From contig NZ_JBGQOG010000023.1 in NCBI RefSeq assembly GCF_052113705.1, positions 1-55,752 on the forward strand: 55,752 nucleotides of DNA. Direction: 5' to 3'. Below, piece by piece: positions 17,465 through 25,339 of this stretch. Numbering within the stretch: position 1 is the stretch's first letter; each line of letters starts with the position of its first letter. Position numbers and translations under genes: made by a program. Source of the stretch: JBGQOG01 sp052113705. Its GTDB lineage: Bacteria > Pseudomonadota > Alphaproteobacteria > Rhodobacterales > Rhodobacteraceae. The notes beneath the pieces are model-generated. The model searched no databases. It saw only the letters and a list, made by a program, of their open reading frames with translations, and was not told the origin of the DNA.

Positions 17465-18154
17465 ATGCCCCTTTTCAAGCGCTTCGCCCTGTATTTCGCC
17501 CCCGAAGCCGGACCCTTGGCGGATTTCGGCGCAGCCTGGCTGGGCTGGGATCCGGTGGCGGGAAAGGCCTGCCCGCATCCCGATCTGCCCGGCCTGCCGC
17601 GCCCCGCCGACCTGCTAACCGAAACGCCGCGCAAATACGGGCTGCACGCGACGCTGAAGCCGCCCTTTGCCCTGGCCGAGGGCCGCGATCAAGCGGGCCT
17701 GCGCGCCGCCGTTGAGGTTCTGGCGGCCAGCCTGCCCCCCGTCACCCTCGACGGATTGCAGCTCAGCCAGATCGGCGGCTTTCTGGCGCTGACGCCTTTG
17801 GGCAACACCGATGCGCTGAGCGCTTTGGCCGCCACCCTGGTCGCCGAACTCGACGCTTTCCGCGCCCCCCTGACCGAGGCCGACCGTGCCCGCCGCCGCC
17901 CTGAGCGGCTGAGCCCGGCGCAGCGCGCGCATCTGGACCGCTGGGGCTATCCCTATGTGATGGAAGAGTTTCAGTTCCACATCACCCTCACCGGCAATCT
18001 GCCGGAGGCCGAGGCCCGCGCCACCGCCGCCGCTTTGGCCCCCGTGCTGGAACCGCTTTTGCCCCGCCCCTTCCGCATCACGCAGATCGCGCTGTTCGGA
18101 GAGGCCGCGGACGGGCGCTTCCACCTGCTTCATCGCGCCAAACTCACCGGCTGA
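17465..18154 (+). CDS. DUF1045 phosphonate-associated 2H phosphoesterase-like protein
   Basis: A 229-aa protein of the DUF1045 family found with C-P lyase operons. Two His-x-Thr motifs, HATLKPPF (about residue 60) and FHITLTG (about residue 173), fit the 2H phosphoesterase fold that hydrolyses cyclic or linear phosphodiesters. Because no phnP is in the cluster, it is a good candidate to open 5-phosphoribosyl 1,2-cyclic phosphate; that is inference. It starts divergently from phnM and its last 25 bases overlap the 3' end of convergent phnN. Confidence 0.85.
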   Translation: MPLFKRFALYFAPEAGPLADFGAAWLGWDPVAGKACPHPDLPGLPRPADLLTETPRKYGLHATLKPPFALAEGRDQAGLRAAVEVLAASLPPVTLDGLQLSQIGGFLALTPLGNTDALSALAATLVAELDAFRAPLTEADRARRRPERLSPAQRAHLDRWGYPYVMEEFQFHITLTGNLPEAEARATAAALAPVLEPLLPRPFRITQIALFGEAADGRFHLLHRAKLTG

Positions 18155-18672
18155 AGCCGCGCCACCAGCGCCGCCACGCCCTCCTCCAGCGCGCCTGAAT
18201 TGTCCACCCTTTGCACCGGCAGATCGGCGGGCAAAGGCGGCACCTGGCGGCTGAGACGGCGCAGAATATCGGCGCGGCTTTCCCGCCCCCGCGCCATCAG
18301 ACGCTCGGCCAGAACCTCGGGCCGGGCGGTGATCTCAATCACTTGCAGCCCCGGATAGGCCCGCGCCGCCTGCGCCAGCACCGCGCGCGAGGCGTTGAAA
18401 ACCACGGTTTTTCCCTGCGCCGCCTGCGGTACCGGCGGCACGCCGTAGTGCAGCCCATGCGCCTCCCAATGCAGCGCGAAGGCCCCGGCCGCCTGCCGCG
18501 CGGCGAACTCGGCGGTGCTCACCCCCTCAAAGGGCTCGCCCCCCGCCACTTCCGGACGGGTGATCACCCGCCGCAGCCAGATCAGATCCGGCAGCGCCGC
18601 GACCGCTGCCGCGATCAGCGTGTCCTTGCCCGCCCCCGACGGGCCGACCACCGCAAAGATCCGCCCCGGCAT
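18130..18672 (-). CDS. phnN: Ribose 1,5-bisphosphokinase PhnN
   Basis: Phosphorylates ribose 1,5-bisphosphate to PRPP, returning the C-P lyase sugar product to metabolism. The 180-aa protein has a guanylate-kinase-like fold with Walker A GPSGAGKDT near the N-terminus, VITRP, and a lid-like RGRESRADILRRL. The ATG at 18672 is one base beyond the phnL stop, so it is the last gene of phnG-HIJK-corA-L-N. Its 3' end overlaps the opposite-strand DUF1045 gene. Confidence 0.93.
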   Translation of the reverse strand: MPGRIFAVVGPSGAGKDTLIAAAVAALPDLIWLRRVITRPEVAGGEPFEGVSTAEFAARQAAGAFALHWEAHGLHYGVPPVPQAAQGKTVVFNASRAVLAQAARAYPGLQVIEITARPEVLAERLMARGRESRADILRRLSRQVPPLPADLPVQRVDNSGALEEGVAALVARLQPVSLAR

Positions 18673-18673
18673 C

Positions 18674-19369
18674 TCAGGCCGCCCGCGCCGGGGTGAAGGC
18701 CCCCACATCGACAAAGCGGTCACAGACCCGCGCGCGCGCCGCCTCATCGTGGAAAATCCCGAGGATCGCCGCGCCGCGCGCCTTGGCCTCCTCGATCAGC
18801 CCCAGCACCGTCTCGCGGTTGGCGGCATCGAGGCTGGCGGTCGGCTCATCCAGCAACAGCACCGGATAATCATGCGCAAAACCGCGCGCGATGTTCACCC
18901 GCTGCTGCTCGCCACCCGAAAAGGTGGTGGGCGAGAGCGACCAGAGCCGCTCCGGGATCCGCAGCCGCGCCAGAAGATCCGCCGCCCGCGCCCGCGCCGT
19001 GACCTCATCCACCCCAAGGCTGAGAAGCGGCTCGGCCACCACGTCGAGCGTCGGCACCCGCGGCACCACCCGCAGGAACTGGCTGACATAGCCCAAAGTG
19101 CCGCGCCGCAGCTGCGTGATCTCGCGCGGGCTGGCCTGCGCCACATCAAGCCCCGCCACCAGCAGGCTGCCCGCCTCGGTGCGGTAATTGCCGTAAACCA
19201 TCCGCATCAGCGTGGATTTCCCCGCCCCCGAGGCACCGGTCAGCCCGACACATTCACCAGCCGCCACCGTCAGCGCGGCCCCCTCCATCACCGCAATCAC
19301 GGCAGAGCCCTGATTGTGCAGGGTAAAACGCTTTCCCACGCCCGAGAGCGCGATCATCGGATCGGTCAT
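18674..19369 (-). CDS. phnL: C-P lyase ABC-type ATPase PhnL
   Basis: Non-transport ABC protein of the C-P lyase machinery, required with PhnG, H and I for forming ribose 1-phosphonate triphosphate. At 231 aa it has Walker A GASGAGKST, Q-loop region GYVSQFLRVVPRV, signature FSGGEQQRVNIARG and Walker B LLLDEPTASLD. The ATG at 19369 overlaps the corA stop by four bases; phnN follows directly. Confidence 0.95.
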   Translation of the reverse strand: MTDPMIALSGVGKRFTLHNQGSAVIAVMEGAALTVAAGECVGLTGASGAGKSTLMRMVYGNYRTEAGSLLVAGLDVAQASPREITQLRRGTLGYVSQFLRVVPRVPTLDVVAEPLLSLGVDEVTARARAADLLARLRIPERLWSLSPTTFSGGEQQRVNIARGFAHDYPVLLLDEPTASLDAANRETVLGLIEEAKARGAAILGIFHDEAARARVCDRFVDVGAFTPARAA

Positions 19370-20322
19370 AACCAACCCCTCCATTTGAAAAAGGCCCAGG
19401 TCGCCACCGCAGAGGCCACCATCAGCAGCAAGGCGCCGGGGTAGCCCCAGCTCCAATCCAGCTCCGGCATCACCCGGAAATTCATTCCATAAATGCTGGC
19501 GATCAGCGTTGGCGGCAGGAACAAGGCCGCCACCACCGACAGGATCCGCACCGTGGCGTTCTGCGCCAGGTTGATCATCCCCATCGTCGCATCCACCGCC
19601 AGGCTGACGCGCGAGGAGAGGAAATCCCCATGCACCGAGAGTGCCTGAATGTCGCGCATCTCGCCCTTCAAAAGCTCCTTCAGCTCCTCGCTCTCCGGCC
19701 GCGCCCCGAGGGTCTGGCCAAAGAAGGACAGGGCCCGCTCCAGCGTGAGGAGCGACAGCCGCACCCTGCCCAGCAATTCGCCCTGCCGCCCGACTTCCTC
19801 CAGCGCGGCCTGCAATTGTTCCGCCTTTTGCCCGGCACCGCTCAGCACCGCCCCCGAAACCCCGTCAAGCGCCCGCCCCGCCCCCTCCAAAAGGTCGGCC
19901 ATGCGCGAGACGATCTCTTCGATCAGCCCCAGAAACAGCCGCTCGGCACTGGCCACCCCCGCCGCCGAGCGCTCACACCGCTCGGGGAAGGTCTCGAACG
20001 GGCGCGGCGCATGGTGGCGCACGGTCACCAGCCGCTCGGGCGTCAGGATGAAGGTGACCGGCCCCGACATCGCGGTCTTGGTCATCGACAGGCCCGGCAG
20101 CACCACCGTCATGTAATCGGCCTTTTCCTCGCGGTAGAGGCGGTTCGAGATCTCGATCTCCTCCATATCGGCCAGGCTGGGCACCTCGATCCCCAATTCG
20201 GTCACCGCCGCCACCTGCGCATCGAGGGGACGGTAGAGATCGACCCAACGCGCCTTGGAAATATCCTCGCCCGGGGGCAGGAGTTTCAGGCCGCGCGGTC
20301 CGGGGACATAGGCAAAGAGCAT
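19366..20322 (-). CDS. CorA-family magnesium/divalent metal transporter within the phn operon
   Basis: A 318-aa protein with a long cytoplasmic helical domain and two C-terminal membrane helices. The diagnostic YGMNF motif follows the first helix (SVVAALFLPPTLIASIYGMNF region). It moves Mg2+ or a similar divalent ion. It is locked into the C-P lyase operon: four bases from the phnK stop and overlapping the phnL start by four. No CorA is part of the E. coli phn operon. Supply of Mg2+ for the MgATP-dependent steps is a plausible but untested reason. Confidence 0.88.
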   Translation of the reverse strand: MLFAYVPGPRGLKLLPPGEDISKARWVDLYRPLDAQVAAVTELGIEVPSLADMEEIEISNRLYREEKADYMTVVLPGLSMTKTAMSGPVTFILTPERLVTVRHHAPRPFETFPERCERSAAGVASAERLFLGLIEEIVSRMADLLEGAGRALDGVSGAVLSGAGQKAEQLQAALEEVGRQGELLGRVRLSLLTLERALSFFGQTLGARPESEELKELLKGEMRDIQALSVHGDFLSSRVSLAVDATMGMINLAQNATVRILSVVAALFLPPTLIASIYGMNFRVMPELDWSWGYPGALLLMVASAVATWAFFKWRGWL

Positions 20323-20326
20323 GGGA

Positions 20327-21187
20327 TCATACCTGCAAAACGGAAGAGACGAGCAACTGGGTATACCCATGCTGCGGATCGTCAAGCACTTGATCCGTCA
20401 GGCCGGTCTCGATCACCCGGCCGGACTTCATCACCATCAGCCGATCGGCGAGCAAACGCACCACCGCCAGATCATGCGTCACGATCACCGCCGAGAGGCC
20501 CATCCGCCGCACAAGCCCGCGCAACAGATCCAGAAGCCGCGCCTGCACGCTGACATCAAGGCCCCCCGTCGGCTCGTCCATGAACACAAGGCGCGGCCCG
20601 GTCACCAGATTGCGCGCAATCTGCAAGCGCTGCTGCATGCCGCCGGAAAAGGCGCGCGGGCGGTCGTCGATCCGGCCCGGATCAATCTCCACCCGGCCCA
20701 GCCAATCCTCGGCCGTGGCGCGAATATCCCCGTAGTGCCGCGCGCCGACGGCCATCAGCCGCTCGCCGACATTGCCGCCCGCCGAGACCCCCATCCGCAA
20801 ACCGTCGCGCGGATTTTGATGCACAAAGGCCCAATCGGTGCGCCCCAGCTGCCGCCGCTCCGGTTCGGCCATCGCCACCGTGTCGCGCGGCCCGTGATCC
20901 CTTGTGTCAAAAATCACCTGCCCCGCATCCGGCGCCAGATGCCCCGCGAGACACGAGAGCAGCGTCGATTTCCCCGATCCGCTCTCGCCCACGATCCCCA
21001 TCACCTCGCCGGGGTAAAGATCAAAGGAAACATCGGTGCAGCCGATCCGCGCGCCATAAAACTTCCCGACCCCGCGCACCTGCAACAAGGGCCGCTCGCC
21101 CTTGACCCCCGCGCCAAACCCCAGGCTTGCTTCGTTCAAAATATCCCCGCCGGAGGCTCCCGCACCCCGTATCTGCACGCCGCTCAT
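20327..21187 (-). CDS. phnK: C-P lyase ABC-type ATPase PhnK with an extra N-terminal segment
   Basis: ABC protein that docks on the PhnJ subunits of the C-P lyase core. Walker A is GESGSGKST, the signature FSGGMQQRLQIARN and Walker B LVFMDEPTGGLD; the end (YTQLLVSSVLQV) matches E. coli almost exactly. At 286 aa it is about 30-35 residues longer than E. coli PhnK, all at the N-terminus. Residues about 9-20 of the extra part are encoded by a copy of a dispersed repeat. The ATG at 21187 has a strong GGAGG seven bases upstream and overlaps the phnJ stop. Initiation at a downstream TTG/GTG is possible but no clear ribosome-binding site is seen there. Confidence 0.92.
   Translation of the reverse strand: MSGVQIRGAGASGGDILNEASLGFGAGVKGERPLLQVRGVGKFYGARIGCTDVSFDLYPGEVMGIVGESGSGKSTLLSCLAGHLAPDAGQVIFDTRDHGPRDTVAMAEPERRQLGRTDWAFVHQNPRDGLRMGVSAGGNVGERLMAVGARHYGDIRATAEDWLGRVEIDPGRIDDRPRAFSGGMQQRLQIARNLVTGPRLVFMDEPTGGLDVSVQARLLDLLRGLVRRMGLSAVIVTHDLAVVRLLADRLMVMKSGRVIETGLTDQVLDDPQHGYTQLLVSSVLQV
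21127..21162 (-). repeat. Dispersed repeat copy A, inside the phnK N-terminus
   Basis: On the minus strand this reads GCCTCCGGCGGGG, then ATATTTTGAACGAAGCAA. It matches copies B (27213), C (38876) and D (53799). Only this copy is within an apparent coding region, where it is translated in frame as GGDILNEAS. Confidence 0.85.
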
Positions 21188-22035
21188 GCTGCTGCCTCCG
21201 CCGCCACCTGGCGGTCCTTGCAAAAATCCGTGTCCGAACAGACGAACATCCGCCCGCCCGCATCATCGACGATCACCTCATCAAGATAGCTCGTCCCCGC
21301 CCCGCAGAGCGCACAGGCATGATCCGCCTTCGAGGCCTCAAACGGGTAATCGTCGAAGTCGAGGCTCACCACCTCGGTATAGGGCGGCAAAGCATGGATG
21401 CGCTGCTCGCGCCCGGCACCAAAGAGCTGAATCGCCGGACAATCGTTCAGCTTCGGATTGTCGAATTTCGGGATCGGTGAGGGGTCCATCACATAGCGCC
21501 CCGCCACTTTCACCGGATAGGCATAAGCGGTGGCAATCGCCCCATGCCGGGCGATATCCTCATAGAGCCGCACCTGCATCAGCCCGTAATCGGCCAGCGC
21601 ATGCATCCGCCGCGTCTCGACCTCGCGCGGTTCCAGAAACCGCAGGGGTTCCGGGATCGGCACCTGATAGACGAGGATCTGCCCCTCGCGCAGCGCCACT
21701 TCCGGGATGCGGTGGCGGGTCTGGATCACGCTCGCCTCAGTGGTGCGGGTGGTGGTCTCCACCCCTGCCGTCCGCTCAAAGAACCGCCGGATCGAGACGG
21801 CATTGGTGGTGTCATCGGCGCCCTGATCAATCACCTTCAGCACATCGCCCGGCGTCAGACAGGCCGCCGTCACCTGCACGCCGCCGGTGCCCCAGCCATA
21901 GGGCATCGGCATTTCCCGGCTGGCAAAGGGCACCTGATAGCCCGGCACCGCCAGTGCCTTCAGGATCGCCCGGCGGATCATCCGCTTGGTATCCTCATCC
22001 AGATAGGCGAAATTGTATTGCCCTGATGCGGTCAT
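21184..22035 (-). CDS. phnJ: C-P lyase catalytic subunit PhnJ (radical SAM)
   Basis: Cleaves the carbon-phosphorus bond of ribose 1-alkylphosphonate 5-phosphate, giving a cyclic phosphate and an alkane such as methane. The 283-aa protein keeps E. coli numbering exactly: Cys241, Cys244 and Cys266 bind the 4Fe-4S cluster (HACALC...FVC), Cys272 is the thiyl residue (TDFC) and Gly32 (VPGYQ) the proposed glycyl radical. All key residues are present, so the enzyme should be active. It overlaps phnK, but is 163 bases from phnI, an unusually large gap in this tight operon. Confidence 0.98.
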   Translation of the reverse strand: MTASGQYNFAYLDEDTKRMIRRAILKALAVPGYQVPFASREMPMPYGWGTGGVQVTAACLTPGDVLKVIDQGADDTTNAVSIRRFFERTAGVETTTRTTEASVIQTRHRIPEVALREGQILVYQVPIPEPLRFLEPREVETRRMHALADYGLMQVRLYEDIARHGAIATAYAYPVKVAGRYVMDPSPIPKFDNPKLNDCPAIQLFGAGREQRIHALPPYTEVVSLDFDDYPFEASKADHACALCGAGTSYLDEVIVDDAGGRMFVCSDTDFCKDRQVAAEAAA

Positions 22036-22097
22036 AGTCTTGCCTCATTCTCTGGCGAAGTCTTAACCGAACACCCCAAGACGGAGCCGGCAGACCG

Positions 22098-22217
22098 ATG
22101 ATTTCCTTTGATACGCTGGCCCTGATCGTGATTTCGCTGGCCGCGGCCCGTGAGGTCTGGATCCGCCGCCCCCGGCGCGCGCCCCTGTTGCGGATGTCTC
22201 AAGACAGCTCCTCCTGA
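22098..22217 (+). CDS. Possible small antisense ORF in the phnI-phnJ gap
   Basis: A 39-codon frame on the plus strand (MISFDTLALIVISLAAA at the start, then a basic C-terminal half) lies almost exactly in the 163-base gap between phnI and phnJ, overlapping the phnI end by about 19 bases. The hydrophobic stretch could be a short membrane helix. No strong ribosome-binding site is seen and I recognise no family. It may be chance. Confidence 0.15.
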   Translation: MISFDTLALIVISLAAAREVWIRRPRRAPLLRMSQDSSS

Positions 22218-23296
22218 GACAGCGCTGCCGCGCGGGCCGCATCCGCCCGCAGCCGCCGCACGAGTTCCAGTTCCGATTGGAAATCAACGTAATGCGGCAG
22301 TTTGATATGCTCGAGAAAGCCCGTCGCCTGAATGTTGTCGGCATGCATCAGCACGAATTCCTCGTCCTGCGCCGGGGCCCCCTGATCCTCTTCCCCCAGT
22401 TCACGCCAGCGCAAAGCCCGGTCGACCAGCGCCATCGAAATCGCCTTGCGCTCGGTCTGGCCGAAACAGAGGCCATAGCCACGGGTGAATTGCGCGGGCT
22501 CGGTCTTTGAGCCTTTGAACTGGTTGACGGTTTCGCATTCCGTGAGGGTGATCTCGCCGATCTCGACGGCAAAGCCCAGCTCGGGGATCTCCATCTCGAC
22601 CGGCACGGTGCCGATGCGCAGCTCGCCGACAAAGGCATGGTTGCGCGCATAGCCGCGCTGGGTGGAATAGGCCATGCCGAGCACAAACCCTTCATCCCCG
22701 CGCGTCAGCGCCTGCAGGCGCAGCGCGCGGGCGGCGGGCAGCTCCATCGGCTCGCGCGTCAGATCGGGCGGCAGGTCATCCGCGCGAACTTCATCCTCGA
22801 TCATCCCGTCTTTGTTGAGAAATTCCAGAACATGCGGCACTTCGGCGCCCAGCGGTTCTGCCTGCGGCACCGGCGGCAGATCCCCGCCTTCGGCCAGCAG
22901 TTTGAAATCCAACAGGCGATGCGTGTAGTCAAAGGTCGGCCCCAGCACCTGCCCGCCCGGCACATCCTTGAAGGTGGCGCTGATCCGGCGGATGCAGGCC
23001 ATTTCGCCGGTCTCGACCGGACGCGAGGCCCCAAGGCGCGGCAGCGTCGTGCGATAGGCGCGGATCAGAAAGATCGCCTCGATCAGATCGCCCCGCGCCT
23101 GTTTGATCGCCAGCGCCGCCAGTTCCGGATCATAGAGCGAGCCTTCGGCCATCACCCGGTTCACCGCGAGGCTGAGCTGCTCGGCAATCTGGTCACAGCC
23201 CAACTCGGCCACCTCGGGATTGCCGCGCCGTTCTTCGGCCAACCAGGCATGCGCATTGTCGATGGCGCGCTCGCCACCCTTTACCGCCACATACAT
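22199..23296 (-). CDS. phnI: C-P lyase core subunit PhnI
   Basis: Nucleosidase-like subunit that, with PhnG, H and L, displaces adenine from MgATP by the phosphonate. The 365-aa protein starts MYVAVKGGERAI and contains the conserved ADRLA-region equivalent AEGSLYDPELAALAIKQA, YSTQRGYARNHAFVGELRIG and GYGLCFGQTERKAISMALVDRAL. The ATG overlaps the phnH stop by one base (TGATG). Confidence 0.96.
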   Translation of the reverse strand: MYVAVKGGERAIDNAHAWLAEERRGNPEVAELGCDQIAEQLSLAVNRVMAEGSLYDPELAALAIKQARGDLIEAIFLIRAYRTTLPRLGASRPVETGEMACIRRISATFKDVPGGQVLGPTFDYTHRLLDFKLLAEGGDLPPVPQAEPLGAEVPHVLEFLNKDGMIEDEVRADDLPPDLTREPMELPAARALRLQALTRGDEGFVLGMAYSTQRGYARNHAFVGELRIGTVPVEMEIPELGFAVEIGEITLTECETVNQFKGSKTEPAQFTRGYGLCFGQTERKAISMALVDRALRWRELGEEDQGAPAQDEEFVLMHADNIQATGFLEHIKLPHYVDFQSELELVRRLRADAARAAALSQEELS

Positions 23297-23877
23297 CAGA
23301 AAGCTCCGATCCGGGTTGAGCGCGGCAGCGCCGCAAGCTGCGTGCCGCAGGTGAAAAACGCATCCCACCCCAAGGGAAACAAAGCATGATTTGCCGCGAA
23401 AGCCTCTGTCTCCGGCAGGTTCAACGCGGCGGTCGTCCGAATGCCGGGACCGGTCAGCGTCAACCCTTCGGCGCGCAATTCCGGCATTTCGACAATCAGC
23501 GTCGCCGCGCGGTCCGGGTATTCCGGCGTGCCGATGGCAAAGCGCGAGGCGGGCATCAATCCCGCCCAAGCACCCAACGCGAACACCGCCGCCTCTGCCG
23601 CGACCAGCGGCGCGCCGCAGTGAAAGGTGATCCAGTCGCGGACCGCCGCGCCGTCATGCCCCGGCGCGAGGTGGAGCGGCGTGGTCCGGTCCACCAGCGT
23701 CAGCAAGAGGACGGCGGCAGCGACCGAGAGCCCCTCGGGCGGCGTCGCCCCGCGCACCTCTTGCAGGCGGCCCGGACGCGCCATCGCCTCCATCGCCGCG
23801 CGGAAGGCGGCGGCGGATTCCTGCGGCGCCTCGGAAAATCCGCCCTGCAAGGCGGCCATGTGCATCATCGCGGCCAT
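23296..23877 (-). CDS. phnH: C-P lyase core subunit PhnH
   Basis: Structural subunit of the PhnGHIJ core complex with a PLP-transferase-like fold but no cofactor. The 193 aa include the family opening GGFSEAPQESAAAFRAAMEAMARPG and the late GWDAFFTCG segment (here split by description; AFFTCG near residue 175). It is joined to phnG and phnI by one-base TGATG overlaps at both ends. Confidence 0.94.
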   Translation of the reverse strand: MAAMMHMAALQGGFSEAPQESAAAFRAAMEAMARPGRLQEVRGATPPEGLSVAAAVLLLTLVDRTTPLHLAPGHDGAAVRDWITFHCGAPLVAAEAAVFALGAWAGLMPASRFAIGTPEYPDRAATLIVEMPELRAEGLTLTGPGIRTTAALNLPETEAFAANHALFPLGWDAFFTCGTQLAALPRSTRIGAF

Positions 23878-24326
23878 CAGTCCTCTCCCCGCACCATGGT
23901 GAAAAATTCAACCTTCGTCGCTGCGGCCTTGGCCGCGCGGCTGGCCCGACGAGCCGCCTCAGCCTCTGCCAGAGGGGTCAGCACGGCGGCCCGCACGGCC
24001 CCGGCCTGCGGTGTCTGCATCAGCGCATCCACAAGGGCGGCGCGGCGCGCATGCGCCCGGTCGCGGCCCTGCACATGCGCATGGCCCACCGCCTCAGCGC
24101 CCGCCGCTTCCGTTTCCGTCAGCCGCAGCACACAGCGGGTGACGGTGATCTCGCCCAGATTGAACGGCGCGCCGGTGCCGCCCATCCGCCCCTGCACCAT
24201 CACCGATCCGACCTCGGGCGCGCGCAGCATCTCATGCGCAGGCTCCGCCCCAAGATCCGCCAGGCGCGCCGCCAGTTGCGGCGGCTCTGCCCGCGCCATC
24301 AGCCCCATCCAGGTTTTCCGGTCCAT
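23877..24326 (-). CDS. phnG: C-P lyase core subunit PhnG
   Basis: First gene of the core operon, 149 aa. PhnG forms the PhnGHIJ complex and helps PhnI in the nucleosidase-type step. MDRKTWMGLMARAEPPQLA at the start, VMVQGRMGGTGAPFNLGEIT and TRCVLRL in the middle, and EAVGHAHVQGRDRAHA are typical. The gene is divergent from phnF; the 157 bases between them hold the PhnF-type operator and a Pho-box-like repeat. Confidence 0.94.
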   Translation of the reverse strand: MDRKTWMGLMARAEPPQLAARLADLGAEPAHEMLRAPEVGSVMVQGRMGGTGAPFNLGEITVTRCVLRLTETEAAGAEAVGHAHVQGRDRAHARRAALVDALMQTPQAGAVRAAVLTPLAEAEAARRASRAAKAAATKVEFFTMVRGED

Positions 24327-24389
24327 ATCCGCCGATCCTCGCCGTTCCGCTTTTTGCTTTTCAGCTTTCCCGCTCCAGACAGCTTGCAG

Positions 24390-24421
24390 ATTTGTCTAGA
24401 ACACTATACAACTAGACAAAT
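24390..24421. promoter_or_regulatory. PhnF-type operator (10-bp inverted repeat)
   Basis: ATTTGTCTAG (24390-24399) and CTAGACAAAT (24412-24421) form a perfect 10-bp inverted repeat with a 12-base spacer. Each arm plus flank (TTGTCTAGAACA and ACAACTAGACAA) is itself a near-palindrome of the type bound by HutC/PhnF GntR repressors, so two dimers could bind side by side. It lies 64 bases upstream of the phnG start and 63 upstream of the phnF start, and it is AT-rich against its surroundings. Confidence 0.75.
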
Positions 24422-24458
24422 GTTGCGCCGCCCGGCCCGGAATGGCAAGCGGCTTTTG

Positions 24459-24476
24459 GTGAAATTTTGATGACAG
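24459..24476 (-). promoter_or_regulatory. Pho-box-like repeat upstream of phnG
   Basis: On the minus strand CTGTCAT-CAAA-ATTTCAC matches CTGTCAY-N4-CTGTCAY at 12 of 14 positions, with the first block perfect and correct 11-base spacing. It is oriented toward phnG and sits upstream of the PhnF-type operator, a layout expected for PhoB activation combined with PhnF repression. Confidence 0.6.
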
Positions 24477-24483
24477 GTCGCAG

Positions 24484-25242
24484 ATGCCCGCCGCTCCAAA
24501 GCCCCCCAAAACCCGCACGCCTCTCTGGCAATCCATTGCCAGCGCATTGAAATCCGAGATGGCCGAGGGGCATTTCCCCCCCGGCGCGAAACTGCCGACC
24601 GAAGCCGAACTCTCCGCCCGTTTCGGGGTCAACCGGCACACGGTGCGGCAGGCGCTGGCCAGCCTCAGCGACTCAGGTCTCACGCATTCGCGGCGCGGCT
24701 CCGGGGTGTTTGTGGCCGCGCGGCCGGTGGATTACCCCCTGGGCGCGCGCGTGCGCTTTCACCAGAACCTGGCGCTGGCCGGGCGGCTGCCGGGGCGCAA
24801 GCTCTTGTCGCTGATCACCCGCCCCGCCGATGCCACCGAGGCCCGCGCCCTCGACCTCGCCCCCGGCGCCCCGCTGCATGTGAGCGAGGGGATTTCCTTT
24901 GCCGACAACGAGCCGCTCGCGGTTTTCCGCTCGGCCTTTCCGGCGGAGCGCTTGCCGGGGCTGATGCAGGCGCTGAGCGAGAGCGGCTCGATCACCGCCG
25001 CGCTGCAGGCCGAGGGGGTGCAGGATTACACGCGGCTCGAGACGCGGCTGACCGCCACCACCGCCAGCGCCACGCAGGCGCTGCATCTGCGCCTGCCCGA
25101 AGGGGCGGCGCTGATCCGCACGACCTCGGTCAACATCGACCCCGGTGGCGTGCCGGTGGAATACGGGATCACCTGGTTTGCAGGCGACCGGGTGACGCTG
25201 GTGCTGGCGGGCGATGCGGCCGAGGCGGCGCCGCGGGCATGA
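24484..25242 (+). CDS. phnF: GntR/HutC-family phosphonate repressor PhnF
   Basis: Predicted ligand-responsive repressor of the phn genes. The 252-aa protein has an N-terminal winged helix (LPTEAELSARFGVNRHTVRQALASL, with a SRRGSGVFV wing) and a C-terminal UTRA effector domain. It is divergent from phnG with the palindromic operator between them, so it probably controls itself and the core operon. phnM-like gene 2 follows on the same strand after 97 bases. Confidence 0.93.
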   Translation: MPAAPKPPKTRTPLWQSIASALKSEMAEGHFPPGAKLPTEAELSARFGVNRHTVRQALASLSDSGLTHSRRGSGVFVAARPVDYPLGARVRFHQNLALAGRLPGRKLLSLITRPADATEARALDLAPGAPLHVSEGISFADNEPLAVFRSAFPAERLPGLMQALSESGSITAALQAEGVQDYTRLETRLTATTASATQALHLRLPEGAALIRTTSVNIDPGGVPVEYGITWFAGDRVTLVLAGDAAEAAPRA

Positions 25243-25339
25243 AATCGCCAACGGGGGCCGATGCGCGGCGCATTGTCACGCCCGCGATACAGTCATCAAG
25301 TACCCCATCGAAAAGGTTTCTGGAGTTTTTGTCCCCGTG

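Noticed and set aside
19366..20322. CorA gene as a sign of horizontal insertion into the phn operon
   Set aside because: Base composition matches its neighbours and both junctions are tightly coupled, so there is no sign of recent transfer.
25243..25339. Pho box upstream of the second phnM-like gene
   Set aside because: Only one TTGTCAC half is present and the second half matches three of seven positions.
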